Source of the DNA: Plantago ovata
Taxonomy: Eukaryota > Streptophyta > Magnoliopsida > Lamiales > Plantaginaceae
Length of the DNA: 64,000 bases
Direction: 5' to 3'
Assembly: GCA_028274465.1 (NCBI GenBank)
Contig: CM051458.1
Span: forward strand, 71,673,766-71,737,765
Shown here: positions 10,089 through 22,450 of the stretch, piece by piece
Layout of the letters: each line of letters opens with the position of its first letter
Numbering within the stretch: the first letter of the stretch is position 1
Notes under the pieces: generated by a model
The model's database searches: none
The model's input: the letters and a program-made list of their open reading frames with translations, nothing else
What the model was told of the DNA's origin: nothing
Translations under genes and position numbers: made by a program

Positions 10089-11143
10089 GAGTCCGAAAAG
10101 GGGAAGAAATCCAAAAACGCGTCCGAAAAGGGGAAGAAATCGAGTCCGAAAAGGGGATGAAATCGAGTCCGAAAAGGGGAAGAAATCCAAAAACGCGTCG
10201 AAAACGCGGAATTCCGCGAGAAAAACTCGGGGCGAACCGCCGCGGAGCTGGGTTGAACCGCCGTGTGTTATTTCGGGGCCTATATATAGTTGCTCAGTTT
10301 TTCTCCGAAAATCATATCTTTCCAGACCTACTTTCTCACCTCTCTCTATAGTTTTAGGTAGGAACTTCCCGGGGCCTGTCCTGGGAGTTCTGTAGCTTAG
10401 GGGATACTTTTTCATAGCGGATTGGAGCTCGTAGGATCGCAATTCTTCGGAGATTGACAACCTTCGGTAACTTGTATCTTACAGTTTAATCTACTTATTT
10501 TATATATCTTTCAATATATTTTCTTCTATGATTTCTGTTGATTGCATGCCTATTATGAGTAGCTAAACTTATCATTGGTGGTAGTATGTGAATTCTTAGC
10601 GAAGGGAAGATAATCATGCTAATGGCTATATCGCGCATTATACTCCGTGTCATTGCTTTATTTCGTTGATCAGGCACAGCCTAAATTCTCGTATGTTGTA
10701 TTAATTATTATGCACAATTGGAAACTTGTCGACCACCAGACGAATTATCTTCATAGTGTTGAATAATTACGGAACACATTAGGACAATAGTGATTGACTT
10801 GTCAGACCAATTATCTTCGTAGTGCTTAATATTTGCAACAGGACACTAGATTGATTCAAAGATCTCTATGCAAGACCGAGGAATTTATGCATGATTATCG
10901 ACCCGTTATGCTAAGAAGGATCATACTATCACCAATCTCCATTATCTGCTAGAAACCCCTCTTGCTATCTGTCTGCTGTTTTTATATTCTAAATTAGATT
11001 TGATAAAGCTAGTTATAGTCCTGAGAGAACGACACTCGAGTCATTCTACTGCTACACTACGGTTTTCGTTGTAGTTGTGGATTGCCTTTGGCTAATTACA
11101 AATTTGTTTGCTTGAATTCGGAGCACGACATCCGCGTTCATCA
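10089..11143 (+). repeat. 5' LTR of element B, 5'-truncated, with internal amplification
   Basis: About the first 240 bp of the LTR are missing. The remainder starts at GAGTCCGAAAAGG and ends TTCATCA. TATA box TATATATAG at 10281-10289, with two degenerate GC motifs upstream (about 10228-10262). The start is expanded into a short tandem array. Confidence 0.88.
10090..10195 (+). repeat. Four-copy tandem array at the truncated LTR start
   Basis: The unit TCCGAAAAGGGGAAGAAATC appears four times with small changes (one has GATGAAATC). It is single-copy in the other LTRs, so it was amplified here, probably during the deletion that joined gag of A to the LTR of B. Confidence 0.85.
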
Positions 11144-11146
11144 AAT

Positions 11147-11163
11147 TGGCGCCGTTGCCGGGG
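11147..11163 (+). other. Primer binding site for tRNA-Asp (B)
   Basis: TGGCGCCGTTGCCGGGG, three bases after the LTR end, is the exact complement of the last 17 nt, CCA included, of plant tRNA-Asp(GUC). Confidence 0.92.
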
Positions 11164-11312
11164 ACTATACTCCTTTTTCCTGTTTAATTTGTTTATATTT
11201 TTAGCTTTAGATTCCTAATTCTACTAGTTTTAGTTTTCCTTTTTAATCTCTCTCTGATACTGCTCTCCTAGTCTGTTTCTAATCACCTTTCCTAGTCTAT
11301 TACAGATAGTGT

Positions 11313-13466
11313 ATGCCGCATACACGTTCTGCAGGAACACCGCTTGCTGATTCAATTGCTGAGATCGACAGAGTCTACCACTAAAGAAGGCGACTACTTG
11401 AAAGGCGCGTACTAGAGGAAATAGAGGATACCGATTTCTCTGAATCTCTACACATTCTTTTCAAGGAAATCGACGGAATGGCAGAAGCTAGACCACTGAA
11501 GGCATGGGTTCAACCCACCAAGGATCCTATGAGGGGACCGGTGATTGTTCTTTCGTCTGCAACCCGAGATCTGGAAATCAAGAACCACGCATTCCAACAA
11601 CTTCCGAGGTTCTATGGCTTATCAAGGGAAGATGTGATGGGGTACTTGCAAGATATCGATGATTTCGTCAACCAACTACCACGACCCGGAGCTGACATAA
11701 CAACGAATGAGTTAAGGATGAAGGTTTTTGCTATGGGACTTGGCGACAGAGCCAAGTCATGGTTAAGTTCTCTTCCAGCGGGCTCGCTGGACACTTGGGA
11801 GAAGGTTTTTTCAGCTTTCATGGAGAAATACTTCTCTCACACCTTGACTACCGCGCTAAAGGCGCAGATCACTGGATTCAAACAGGACTATGATGAGACC
11901 ATCTACACCGCGTTCGAGAGGTTCCAAGATCTCACGAACAAGTGCCCTCACCATGGTTTTGAACTTTTCGACCTAGTCCAACACTTCTACAATGGACTAA
12001 CCTTCGAGAACCAACAAGTGGTGGATTTCCAATGCCGAGGCAATATTTGGGAGGAAACCGCAGAAGCCGTCTGGGCAGTTTTCGAAAGGCTTACTAAGGG
12101 TTCGCAGTTCAAGGACCCAAGAGCAATGGTTAGGAGACGTGGACTTGTAGCTCCACCGACTCGAGAAGCCCCTATGTACAGGGGGAATGGGGATCAATTC
12201 GAGTGCTTTACCAACGAATTGAAGCAAGTCCTCAAGAGCGCCACCGGAACAACTGCTTCAAACGAAGTATGCCGAATATGCAAGAACTATGGGCATGGGG
12301 CTCATATGTGTAGATCGGAGCTGGCATACGATGATGGCATTTGGGCTCGAGGAGGCGAAGAAGAAGCCTTTGCTACGGAGTTTGGTACTCAAGAAGTTAG
12401 CTACAGACAAGACGGTAGGAATCCTCGAGGTGTATTTTGGAGAAGGGTATTCCGAAACAATCAAGGATATGCACCGGCTAACCAAACATATGGACCTATC
12501 CAAGACCGTAGTAGGCTGAACTATGGTAATGATCACTGCGAAAACCCCGCTCCGAAAGAGCCACCGAAGTCGAAGTCAGCTCAACTGATGGAGAACTTGC
12601 AAAAGATGGTCGATCACACACAAAGTTTTCTCAAACGTTATGAAGAAGATTACGAGAAGACTAGGGCAAGGCTTGATAGGTTGGAAGAGAGCACTAGGCT
12701 TGCCCATCAAAAGATGCAAGAGTTGATCGACCGAGGAGCAAGTAGGGAATAACGCAAACTTCCTAGCATCACTGTGAAGTCGAACGCCATTACATTGGCT
12801 GGTGATGTACCTGACGAAATCACCATTAGGAAGGTTGTTAGGTGCGAGTGTTGCATGAAGGAAGAACTTCTACAGGCTGAGGAAGAAGAGAAGGACCTTG
12901 GTTCTAACGCAAGTGATGAGGAGCAAGAGGATCCCGAACCACTCCCTAAAAGTTTCGACGTTAAGGTAGGGATTGGTGAGCTTGAAGATGTCCGTGCCAC
13001 ACTAGACACGGGATCCTACTCAAACATAATTCCTTTGAATGTGTTTGAAAAGAGCAACCTTGGAAAATTATCTGAGCAAAGGGCTATTGTGCAACTGGCG
13101 GATGGATCCTTCATGAGACCGGAGGGTGTTGTGAAAAATGTGTTGGTCAAGATTGGTGAAGCATCTATATACACCAATTTTGTAGTTATGCCGGCATCTG
13201 CACCTGGGACGGGGGATGTCATACTCTTAGGGCAAACGTTCTTGACCAAACTAGGCTCCGTGATGGAAATCTACCAAAGAACTTGCACTATTGAAGTAGA
13301 CGGCAAGCAACACGTGTTGCAAACCATACCTGATCCACCTGAACCGCCTGATATTACTACTCACTACTGTGGTCTTGCGGCCTATATTCTTTCTTATTCA
13401 CAGGTTCGTGGCATGGAAAGGAGATCAATGAAGGGGAAGCCTAGTACCCACAAAAAGAAGAGATAG
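11313..13466 (+). pseudogene. Athila-like gag-protease polyprotein (B)
   Basis: One frame of 717 codons runs from ATG 11313 to TAG 13464-13466. It is interrupted only by TAA at 11382-11384 (CAA in the other copies) and TAA at 12750-12752. Order: N-terminal arm, gag core (about residues 100-270), CCHC zinc knuckle (CRICKNYGHGAHMC, about residues 322-335), a coiled-coil-like helix (about 425-475), then a retropepsin-type aspartic protease with active site LDTGS near residue 565 and a GTGDVILLG stretch. Gag packages the RNA and the protease matures it. Both stops are single C-to-T changes, so the parent ORF was intact. No pol follows; the next sequence is the extra module. Assignment to the Athila branch rests on gag similarity and the tRNA-Asp primer. 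Confidence 0.88.
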
Positions 13467-14540
13467 GCGCACACAGGAGTCGAGTCAAAGACTTTAAACA
13501 ATGACGCTATCCGGGAGGCAACCCGGAATTTTTATCGCTTTCTTTACTGCTTTTCTGCATGCATTCATTCTTGAACTATTTGCTTGTAGTATGCGAATTT
13601 GTTCATGTCTGTGTCGTATATGCTTATATTTGAGTGAGATTTTTCGAGTGGTTTTTTGAAAAAAAATTGGTTTCGGGGACTAAACCGCATTTTTTGACGA
13701 CGGAAGCCGTCTCCCCGCATCGGGGAGCACGGGGTGAACCGCCCCACGTGGGGGGCGAACCGCCCCACGGCCCCAGAACTTCAAAAACGTGGATTTCTTC
13801 CCCAAAACCTCATTTTCTTCATTCTTCTTCATTCATCCTCCCAAAAAACCCGAAAAACGCGATTTTACATTTAAATCTTCATAACTTCTTCATTTATTGA
13901 CCAAATTTAGTGTTCTTTAGCTTAAATCGAAGCCTATTACATGATCTTTCGTCCCATACGAACAGATTTCATCCTTATGCGTTAGATTTTCAGATCTGAG
14001 GTATCATCCTTAGAACCCTAATTTTCGAATTTGGGGGTTTTCTAATTTTAGCTTCAATTATGCTTATTTGATGCATGGGTATGTTGTTTGTATGATTAGA
14101 CATGATATTTACTATCAATTGCATGCTCAATTTTGCTTAGATTGTTGATTTCGGTATTTTGCTACTAGATAATATATCTTGTTCTGCAATATGTCTTTAT
14201 CTTTGATTTCTTGCATATGATTGTGTTTATTGACGTAATGTTGGTAGATTTAACGATAGAATGCTTAATTGTTGAGTATGAGGATTTATGATGGTTGAAT
14301 TTTTCGCTGATATGGTATGAATTGAGCCTTGTTATCAAGGATATTGGTTGTCTAGTAAGAGCATGATGTGATGTATTGTATGTAGTAGTTACATTGGTAT
14401 GTTACATGATGAATAAGCTAGGCTAGACATTACGATTTGGGGAGCTCGATTGTTGATTTTATCACTTGTGTGTTTCACTTTTACACCAGCATGTATTTGA
14501 GTAGTTTTGTGTCATACGAGGTACTAACTGCTGTTTGTAG
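13467..14540 (+). other. UTR/intron-like leader of the extra module (B)
   Basis: This is the counterpart of 52-1123, with GC palindromes at 13731-13745 (one mismatch) and 13752-13766. It ends in the acceptor-like TGTTTGTAG at 14540. No convincing gene. Confidence 0.45.
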
Positions 14541-14829
14541 GAACCATACCAAGGGAAAGGAGCATTCCCGTATGATTGTTGTGAAGAACCATGTCAAGGA
14601 AGGTGACCTCGCTAGATGTGCGTTCGAGCCAAGGGGTTTTGCAACAACGTCGTGGATTATCCTAGAGGAGGAGCTAGAGTACACCTGGAGTAAGGACTCC
14701 TATGCCTATTCATGCACCACCGAAGGGACAGAAACCATTATTACGTCATCACTTCATCACGAGGACTGCAGAGTTCGAGTGAACAGGAAGGCACCGGGAC
14801 ATTCTCGCCGCGGCGGATTCAATCTTTAG
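14541..14829 (+). pseudogene. Conserved small ORF of the extra module (B), truncated
   Basis: The frame is also open upstream to 14437. From the acceptor-like AG it reads NHTKGKEHSRMIVVKNHVKEG onward and matches the E1 and A copies. It stops at TAG 14827-14829, after GGFNL, about 40 residues earlier than they do. The product is unrecognised. The preserved upstream ORF and lost C-terminus suggest decay of a once longer reading frame. Confidence 0.4.
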
Positions 14830-15106
14830 TTCGCAGTTGCTAGAAGATTCCGAAGCGCTAGCTTGGTTCCAAAACATAATGACATGGGTGCCCAGCACCT
14901 TGTTGGGGTGCCCCTTGCCTGCCTCTAAAAAGAGCATCATATTGACATTGGGAGCATCAACTGTAGAGAATGTGGTCGACATTGGAGAACATGGAAGACA
15001 GCCTCTGAATACCCGAGCAGCTTGCTGTAACCTCCTTGGGGTGTAAAACGCTGGAGGGGGAGGTCCTGATACCACTTGCCTTTCCCCTTCAACAATTCAC
15101 AACCTG

Positions 15107-15295
15107 TTGGAGAGATACCGGGTGGAAGATTCCATAACGGAGGCGGCCAATCTTGAAAATTCCCTTCGACACTGCAACTCTACCAGTGACGATGTGCGTG
15201 AAAGTAGTGACAATGAAGGCCATACGGGCAATGATGATACTTATGGAGGAGTTGTTCCTATCCGGCCTATGATTGAAACTACCACGCCTACCTGA
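15107..15295 (+). CDS. Second small acidic ORF of the extra module (B)
   Basis: The ORF has 62 codons and is rich in Asp, Glu, Ser and Thr (SITEAANLENSLRHCNSTSDD). It has recognisable but stop-containing counterparts at about 1700-1880 in E1 and 21292-21430 in A. It follows the first small ORF by about 280 bp and may be a further exon of the same captured gene. There is no known domain, and coding status is weakly supported. Confidence 0.3.
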   Translation: MERYRVEDSITEAANLENSLRHCNSTSDDVRESSDNEGHTGNDDTYGGVVPIRPMIETTTPT

Positions 15296-16901
15296 AGACC
15301 TGATGACACCCTATAAAACTCCCAGAGCAGGCCCAATAACTCACAAGCAGCATACTCAGCCGACCGAGGCCAAACCATGGGGTAACATATAGTATCACAT
15401 CTTATTTCCTCATTTTCTTACTGCTAGGGACTAGCGTTAATTTCATGAGGGGGGATGGGATTTAAGTGATCTGATGTTGTTAGTTTGGAGCTTGGTATTG
15501 GTAGGATGAGTATAGTACCTCGCATGCTTTATCCGTTTGCATTTGGATTTGCACGTTTACTGCTTTCTTAGATTTTTAGGTTGCATTTCACTACATTCAT
15601 CCTAGGATAGTTTTGCATGTTTTATATGGTGTTAATTGCCGAATTTTTTGAACTTTTTTATTGGGTAGATCACTAACTATGCCATTAATCGTATGCTTCA
15701 TCTCTATGAATTTGTTTGAGGTTTTTCTCGCTTGGCTTGTAACATTTATGTATTGCACTTAGTTAAGCTTGGTAGTCTCGACATCACTTAGTGGTGTATT
15801 CTCTACTGCGGTTCACGAAGGCCTTTATAATAGGATGATGCATGACAGGGTCTTATGGTTGTTTTCCCGAGTAATTATGTACCTAAGAGGCAACAAGTCT
15901 TCACCATGCTTTGAGATTGCTAAATGCCTAGGAAGGAGGTAGTGTGAGGTTGTGTGATCCTTTATTTATAACCTATTCTTCCGAATAGGTTTGGGGAGGG
16001 GGTTACACCATCATAGACTTGTTTCTGTTTTTCATTTTCGTATCGTGAGTTTATTTTTCCTTTTCCGTGAATTTTGTGCTCCAACCTATTCTTTCGAATA
16101 GGTTTGGGGAGGTCGTGTGAGTCAATTTGTTTCTCTTTTTGTCGTGCTACTGCTGGCTAAAAAAAAAAATCGAAAAAAGAAAGAAAAATTTCTAGAAAAA
16201 AAAAAAGAAAAAAAAGAAAAAAAGAATCTGGAAAGAAAAAAGAAGAAAAAGAAAAAGAAAAGACCCCAAAAAGCAAAGAAGGGTCCAAAAAAGAAAGCCA
16301 AATAGCAGTTTAGCAAAGTGTTGAGTCTTTTCTATTTTTTGTAATATTCGTAATCGTGTTTTATTTTTTATCTTTTTTGTCTTGAGTGTCATCTGTTCTA
16401 GACCACCCTCGTCCTGCCATTCAGGAAGTGGTGAATAGCTTAAGACTTTACTTAAGAGATGGGTAGAATAGGGGAGTGTTATCTTTTATAGGGAACCCTC
16501 CTTCGTTTGATGAGAGCCAGTACTGGTTCGACCTCTTTTGAGGAAAAGTCTTAACATGGTGGAGCAGCAGTAAGTCCTCAGTTTCATAGGCACGGGACAA
16601 CCATTCGTATCTTAGCATGCTTCATTACGTCGTCACTGACTAGGTCCAGGTAGAGAATGTTACGAGAGAGTATCTTGTCTTGACATAAGTGCTTATGTGG
16701 ATGTGTATAAGTCAATCGAGGTATTCTTCAACCTATATTCATGCTTTGATTTATATGGTTTTTGTTCATATGTTATTTGGTAGATTCAGTAGACTAGTTC
16801 ATTTTATTTTGCATAAGACTCCATTTTGTGTCTTTCATGTTTTTTGCATTAGAGTCTAGCTTAGTTGCTTGAGGACAAGCAAAGGTTCGGTTTGGGGAGT
16901 T
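15296..16901 (+). other. Shared 3' region (B)
   Basis: No gene. It contains the paired hairpins (15970-15991, 16083-16104), the long purine tract (16159-16305) and the conserved tail ending in GGTTTGGGGAGTT directly before the LTR. Confidence 0.6.
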
Positions 16902-18123
16902 TGATGAATGTGTATTTTACACTTTCATTCGAGTCTTTTTCACCTATTTTAGCTATCCTCTATGTTAATTTAGCTATATTTTAATGCATTTTATTAGAAT
17001 AGTGTCACGTTTCCCTTTAGATTTTATTTTACGGGTTTTGGTTGAAATTCGAAGATTTCCGGGCAATTATATTGAAGTTTACAAGGAATTGGTGTTCCAG
17101 GGGCCGAATCTGGAGGTTAGAAGGCTACTAGAAGTCCGAAACCGAGTCCGAAAAGGGGAGGAAATCCAAAAACGCGTCGAAAACGCGGAATTCCGCGAGA
17201 AAAACTCGGGGGCGAACCGCCGCGGAGCTGGGGCGAACCACCCCGTGTTATTTCGGGGCCTATATATAGTTGCTCAGTTTTTCTCCGAAAATCATATCTT
17301 TCCAGACCTACTTTCTCACCTCTCTCTATAGTCTTAGGTAGGAACTTCCCGGGGCCTGTCCTGGGAGTTCTGTAGCTTAGGGGATACTTTTTCATAGCGG
17401 ATTGGAGCTCGTAGGATCGCAATTCTTCGGAGATTGACAACCTTCGGTAACTTGTATCTTACAGTTTAATCTACTTATTTTATATATCTTTCAATATGTT
17501 TCCTTCTATGATTTCTGTTGATTGCATGCCTATTATGAGTAGCTAAACTTATCATTGGTGGTAGTATGTGAATTCTTAGCGAAGGGAAGATAATCATGCC
17601 AATGGCTATATCGCGCATTATACTCCGTGTCATTGCTTTATTTCGTTGATCAGGCACAACCTAAATTCTCGTATGTTGTATTAATTATTATGCACAATTG
17701 GACACTTGTCGACCATCAGATCAATTATCTTCGTAGTGTTGAATAATTACGGAACACATTAGCACAATAGTGATTGACTTGTCAGACCAATTATCTTCGT
17801 AGTGCTTAATATTTGCAACAGGACACTAGATTGATTCAAAGATCTCTATGCAAGACCGAGGAATTTATGCATGATTATCGACCCGTTATGCTAAGAAGGA
17901 TCATACTATCACCAATCTCCATTATCTGCTAGAAACCCCTTTTGCTATCTGTCTGCTGTTTTTATATTCTAAATTAGATTTGATAAAGCTAGTTATAGTC
18001 CTGAGAGAACGACACTCGAGTCATTCTACTGCTACACTACGGTTTTCGTTGTAGTTGTGGATTGCCTTTGGCTAATTACAAATTTATTTGCTTGAATTCG
18101 GAGCACGACATCCGCGTTCATCA
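16902..18123 (+). repeat. 3' LTR of element B
   Basis: TGATGAA...TTCATCA, 1222 bp. It is shorter than its relatives because about 60 bp after GGTGTTCCAG (about 17100) are deleted. GC motifs at about 17208-17244, TATA box at 17261-17269. The right flank resumes gag of element A. Confidence 0.92.
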
Positions 18124-19624
18124 CCTAGTCCAACAGTTCTACAATGGACTAACCTTCGAGAACCAACAAGTGGTGGATTTCAAATGCCGAGGGAATATTT
18201 GGGAGGAAACCGCAGAAGCCGTCTGGGCAGTTTTCGAAAGGCTTGCTAAGGGTTCGCAGTTCAAGGACCCAAGAGCAATGGTTAGGAGACGTGGACCTGA
18301 AGCTCCACCGACTCAAGAAGCCCCTATGTATAGGGGGAATGGGGATCAATTCGAGTGCTTTACCAACGAATTGAAGCAAGTCCTCAAGAGCGCCACCTGA
18401 ACAACTGTTTCGAACGAAGTGTGCCGAATATGCAAGAACTATGGGCATGGGGCTCATATGTGTAGATCGGAGCTGGCATACGATGATGGCAACTGGGCTC
18501 GAGGAGGCGAAGAAGAAGCCTTTGCTACGGAATTTGGTACTCAAGAAGTAAGCTATGGACAAGACGGTAGGAATCCTCGAGGTGGATTTTGGAGAAGGGG
18601 ATTCCGGAACAATCAAGGATATGCACCGGCTAACCAAACTTATGGTCCTAACCAAGACCGTAGTAGGCTAAACTATGGTAATGATCACTGCGAAAACCCC
18701 GCTCCGAAAGAGCCACCGAAGTCGAAGTCGGCTCAACTGATGGAGAACTTGCAAAAGATGCTTGATCACACACAAAGTTTTCTCAAACGTTATGAAGAAG
18801 ATTCCGAGAAGACTAGGGCAAGGCTTGACAGGTTGGAAGAAAGCACTAGGCTTTCCCATAAAAAGATGCAAGAGTTGATCGACCGAGGAGCAAGTAGGGA
18901 ACAAGGCAAACTGCCTAGCAACACTGAGAAGTCAAATGCCATTACATTGGCTGGTGATCTACCTGACGAAATCACCATCAAGAAGGTTGCTAAGTGCGAG
19001 TGTTGCAAGAAGGAGAAACTTCTACAGGCCAAGGAAGAAGAGAAGGACCTTGGTTCTGACGAAAGTGAGGAGGAGCAAGAGGATCCCGAGCCACTTCCTA
19101 AAAGTTTCGATGTTAAGGTAGGGATTGGTGAGCTTGAAGATGTCCGTGCCACACTAGACACGGAATCCTACTCAAACATACTCCCTCTAAATGTGTTTGA
19201 AAAGAGTAGCCTTGGAAAACTATCTGAGCATAGGGCTATTGTGCAACTGGCGGATGGATCCTTTATGAGACCCGAAGGCGTTGTGAAAAATGTGTTGGTC
19301 AAGATTGGTGAAGCATCTGTATACACCAATTTTGTAGTTATGCCGGCGTCTGCACCTGGAACGGGGGATGTCATACTCTTAGGGCGAACGTTCTTGACGA
19401 AACTACGCTCCGTGATGGACATCTACCAAAGAACTTGCACTATTGAAGTGGATGGCAAGCAACACGTGTTGAAAGCCATAACTGATCCACCTGATCCGCC
19501 TGATATTTCTTTCACTACTCACTACTGTGGTCTTGCAGCCTATATTCTTTCTTATTCACAGGTTCGTGGCATGGAGAGGAGATCAATGAAGGGGAAGCCT
19601 AGTACCCGCAAAAAGAAGAGATAA
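18124..19624 (+). pseudogene. Athila-like gag-protease, C-terminal part (A)
   Basis: This continues the gene begun at 9430. It starts at LVQQFYNGLTFENQQ, goes through the CCHC zinc knuckle (CRICKNYGHGAHMC at about 18421-18462) and the coiled-coil-like helix, and ends in the aspartic protease. It has one in-frame TGA (18398-18400, from GGA). The protease active site reads LDTES instead of LDTGS (near 19157), which should abolish activity because the glycine after Asp-Thr is invariant in retropepsins. The basic tail ends at TAA 19622-19624. With the N-terminal lesions, this copy is dead. Confidence 0.87.
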
Positions 19625-20699
19625 GCGCAGACAGGAGTCGAGTCAAAGACTTTAAACAATGACGCTATCCGGGAGGCAACCCGGAATTTTTATCGCTTTC
19701 TTTACTGCTTTTTTGAATGCATTCATTCCTGAACTATTTGCTTCTCGTATGTGAATTTGTTCATGTCTTTGTCGTATATGCTTATGTTTGAGTTATATTT
19801 TCCGAGTGGTTTTTTGAAAAAAATTGGTTTCGGGGATTAAAACCACGTTTTCTAACGACGGAAGCCGTCTCCCCGCATCGGGGAGCACGGGGCGAACCGC
19901 CCCGCGTGGGGGGCGAACCGCCCCACGACTCCAGAAGTTCAAAAACGCGGATTTCTTCCCCTTTACCTCATTTTCTTCAAATTTCATCATTCCACCTTCC
20001 CAAAAACCGAAAATCGCGATTTCAACTTCAAATCTTCATAACTTCTTCATTTCTTGACCAAATTTAGTGTTCTTTAGCTTAAATCGAAGCCTATTACATG
20101 ATCTATCTTTCCGTCCGAACAGATTTCGTCCTAATGCATTAAATTTTCTGATCTGAGGTATCATTCTAAGAACCCTAATTTTCGAATTTGGGGGTTTTCT
20201 AATTTGAGCTTCAATTATGCTTATTTGATGCATGGGTATGTTGTTTGTGTGATTAGAAGTGTTATTTACTATCAATTGCATGCTCAATTATGCTTGGATT
20301 GTTGATTTGGAATTTTTGCTACTAAATGATATATCTTGTTATGCAATATGACTTTATCTTTGATTTCTTGCATATGATTGTGTTTATTGATGTAATGTTG
20401 GTGGATTTGACGCTAGAATGCTTAATTGTTGAGTATGAGGATTTATGATGCTAGAATTTTTCTCTACTATGGTATGAATTGAGCCTTGATATCTAGGATA
20501 TTGGTTGTCTAGTAAGAGCATGATGAGATGTATTGCATGTAGTAGTTACATTGGTATGTTGCATGATGTAGAAGCTAGGCTAGACATTAAAGGTTTGGGG
20601 AGCTCAATTGTTGATCGTATCACTTGTGTGTTTTGTTCTTACACTAGCATATGCATGAGTCAGTTTTGTGTCATACGAGGTTCTAACTGTTGTTTGTAG
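19625..20699 (+). other. UTR/intron-like leader of the extra module (A)
   Basis: Counterpart of 52-1123 with both GC palindromes intact (19889-19903 and 19910-19924). It ends in the acceptor-like TGTTTGTAG at 20699. Nothing else is recognised. Confidence 0.45.
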
Positions 20700-21108
20700 G
20701 AACCATGCCAAGGGAAAGGAGCATTCCCGTATGATTACTATGAAGTATTGGAGGGGGATCGATTACAACCATGTCAAGAAGAGTGACCTCGTTAGATGTG
20801 CGTTCGAGCCAAGGGGTTCTGCAACAACGTCGTGGATTATCCAAGAGGAGGAGCTAGAGTACACCTGGAGTAAGGACTCCTATGCCTATTCATGCACCAC
20901 CGAAGGGACAGAAACCATTATTACGTCAGCACTCCATCACGAGGACTGCAAAGTTCGAGTGAACTGGAAAGCACCGGGACAATCTTGCCGCGACGGATTC
21001 AATCTTGAGTTCGTAGTTGATAGAAGGTTCCGAAGCGCTAGCTTGGTTCCAAAACATAATGACATGGGTGCCCGGCCCCTCTTAGGGGTACCCCTTGACT
21101 ACCTCTAA
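20668..21108 (+). CDS. Conserved small ORF of unknown function in the extra module (A)
   Basis: 146 codons, the longest of the three copies. The shared core is CAFEPRGSATTSW and EEELEYTWSKDSYAYSC, followed by EFVVDRRFRSASLVPKHNDMG near the end. Compared with E1 it has an in-frame insertion near residue 28 (Tyr-Trp-Arg-Gly-Ile-Asp-Tyr). Two of the three copies keep the full frame despite scattered substitutions, which hints at past selection, but a ratio test is needed. No domain recognised. Confidence 0.4.
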   Translation: MSYEVLTVVCRNHAKGKEHSRMITMKYWRGIDYNHVKKSDLVRCAFEPRGSATTSWIIQEEELEYTWSKDSYAYSCTTEGTETIITSALHHEDCKVRVNWKAPGQSCRDGFNLEFVVDRRFRSASLVPKHNDMGARPLLGVPLDYL

Positions 21109-22385
21109 AGGGAGCATCGTATAGACATCGGGAGCGTCAACTGTAGAGAATGTGGTCGACATAGGAAAAAACGGAAAACAACCTCTGAATATCCGAGCAG
21201 CTTGCTGTAACCTCCACGGGGTGTAAAAAATTGGAGAGGGAGGTTCTGATACCACTGCCCTTTCCCCTTCAATAGTTCACAACCTGTTGGAGAGATACCG
21301 GGTGGAAGATTCCATAACAGAGGCGGCCAATCTTGAAGATTCCCTTCGACACTGCAACTCTACTAGTGACGATGTGCGTGTAAGTAGTGACAATGAAGAC
21401 AATAGGGACAATGATGATACAAATAGTTGAATTGGTCCTATCCGGTCTATTAATGGAACTACCGCCACTACCAAAAGTCCCGATGATCATATATAAGGCT
21501 CCCAGAGCAGGCCCAATAACTCACAAGCAGCATACTCAGCCGACCGAGGCCAAACCATGGGGTGACATCTAGTATCACATCTTATTTCCTCATTTTCTTA
21601 CTGCTAGGGACTAGCGTTAATTTCATGAGGGGGGATGGGATTTAAGTGATCTGATGTTGTTAGGTTGGAGCTTGGTATTGGTAGGATGAGTATAGTACCT
21701 CGCATGCTTTATCCGTCTGCATTTGCATTTGCACGTTTACCGCTTTCTTAGTTTTTTAGGTTGCATTCACTACATTCATCCTAGGATAGTCTTGCATGTT
21801 TTATATGGAGTTTATTGCCGAATGTTTTGAACTTTTTTATTGGTTAGATCAACTAACTATGCCATTAATCGTATGCTTCATCTCTATGAATTTGTTTGAG
21901 GTTTTTCTCGCTTGGCTTGTCACATTTATGTATTGCACTCAGTTAAGCTTGGTAGTCTCGACATCACTTAGTGGTGTTTTCTCTACTGCGGTTCACGAAG
22001 GCCTTTATAATAGGATGATGCATGTTAGGGTCTTATGGTTGTTTCCCGAGTAATTATGTACCTAAGAGGCAACAAGTCTTCACCATGCTTTGAGATTGCT
22101 AAATGCCTAGGAAGGAGGTAGTGTGAGGATGTGTGATCCTTTGTTTATAACTTATTCTTCCGAATAGGGTCCAAAAAAAGAAAGCCAAATAGCAGTTTAG
22201 CAAAGTGTTGAGTCTCATTTTTGAATTCTTGTAATGTTCGTAATCATGTTTGTAATTTTCTATTTTTTATTTTTTGTCTTGAGTGTCATCTGTTCTAGAC
22301 CACCCTCGTCCTGCCATTCAGGAAGTGGTGAATAGCTTAAGACTTTACTTTAGAGATGGGTAGAATAGGGGAGTGTTATCTTTTA
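21109..22385 (+). other. Shared 3' region of element A up to the MULE insertion
   Basis: No gene. It contains the decayed second small ORF and the first hairpin. At about 22168 it jumps from GAATAGG straight to GTCCAAAAAA. The second hairpin and most of the purine tract present in the other copies are thus deleted across a short G-rich match. It ends at the MULE target duplication ATCTTTTA (22378-22385). Confidence 0.6.
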
Positions 22386-22450
22386 GGGGCTTATTAAACA
22401 TAGTAGCAATTTTACTAAACGTTGGAAATTTATTAGTAATTTGCAAAAAA
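22386..22450 (+). repeat. Left terminal inverted repeat of the MULE
   Basis: Begins GGGGCTTATTAAAC and pairs with the reverse complement of 29290-29354 at roughly three of four positions, best over TGGAAATTTATT. Confidence 0.75.

Larger units (their letters stand above)
10089..18123 (+). mobile_element. Gypsy-type LTR element B nested in gag of element A
   Basis: The 5' LTR is truncated (10089-11143). Then follow a primer site, gag-protease (11313-13466), extra module, 3' region and 3' LTR (16902-18123). Both flanks are gag of element A: it stops at HHGFEL on the left and resumes at LVQQFYNGL on the right, as the order in the intact copies predicts. The target duplication cannot be seen because the left end, including a few gag codons and the LTR start, is deleted. 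Confidence 0.88.

Noticed and set aside
20036-20287. Various 60-90 codon ORFs in the UTR/intron-like module leader
   Set aside because: They are not in the same frame or length between the three module copies; the sequence is AT-rich and non-coding in character.
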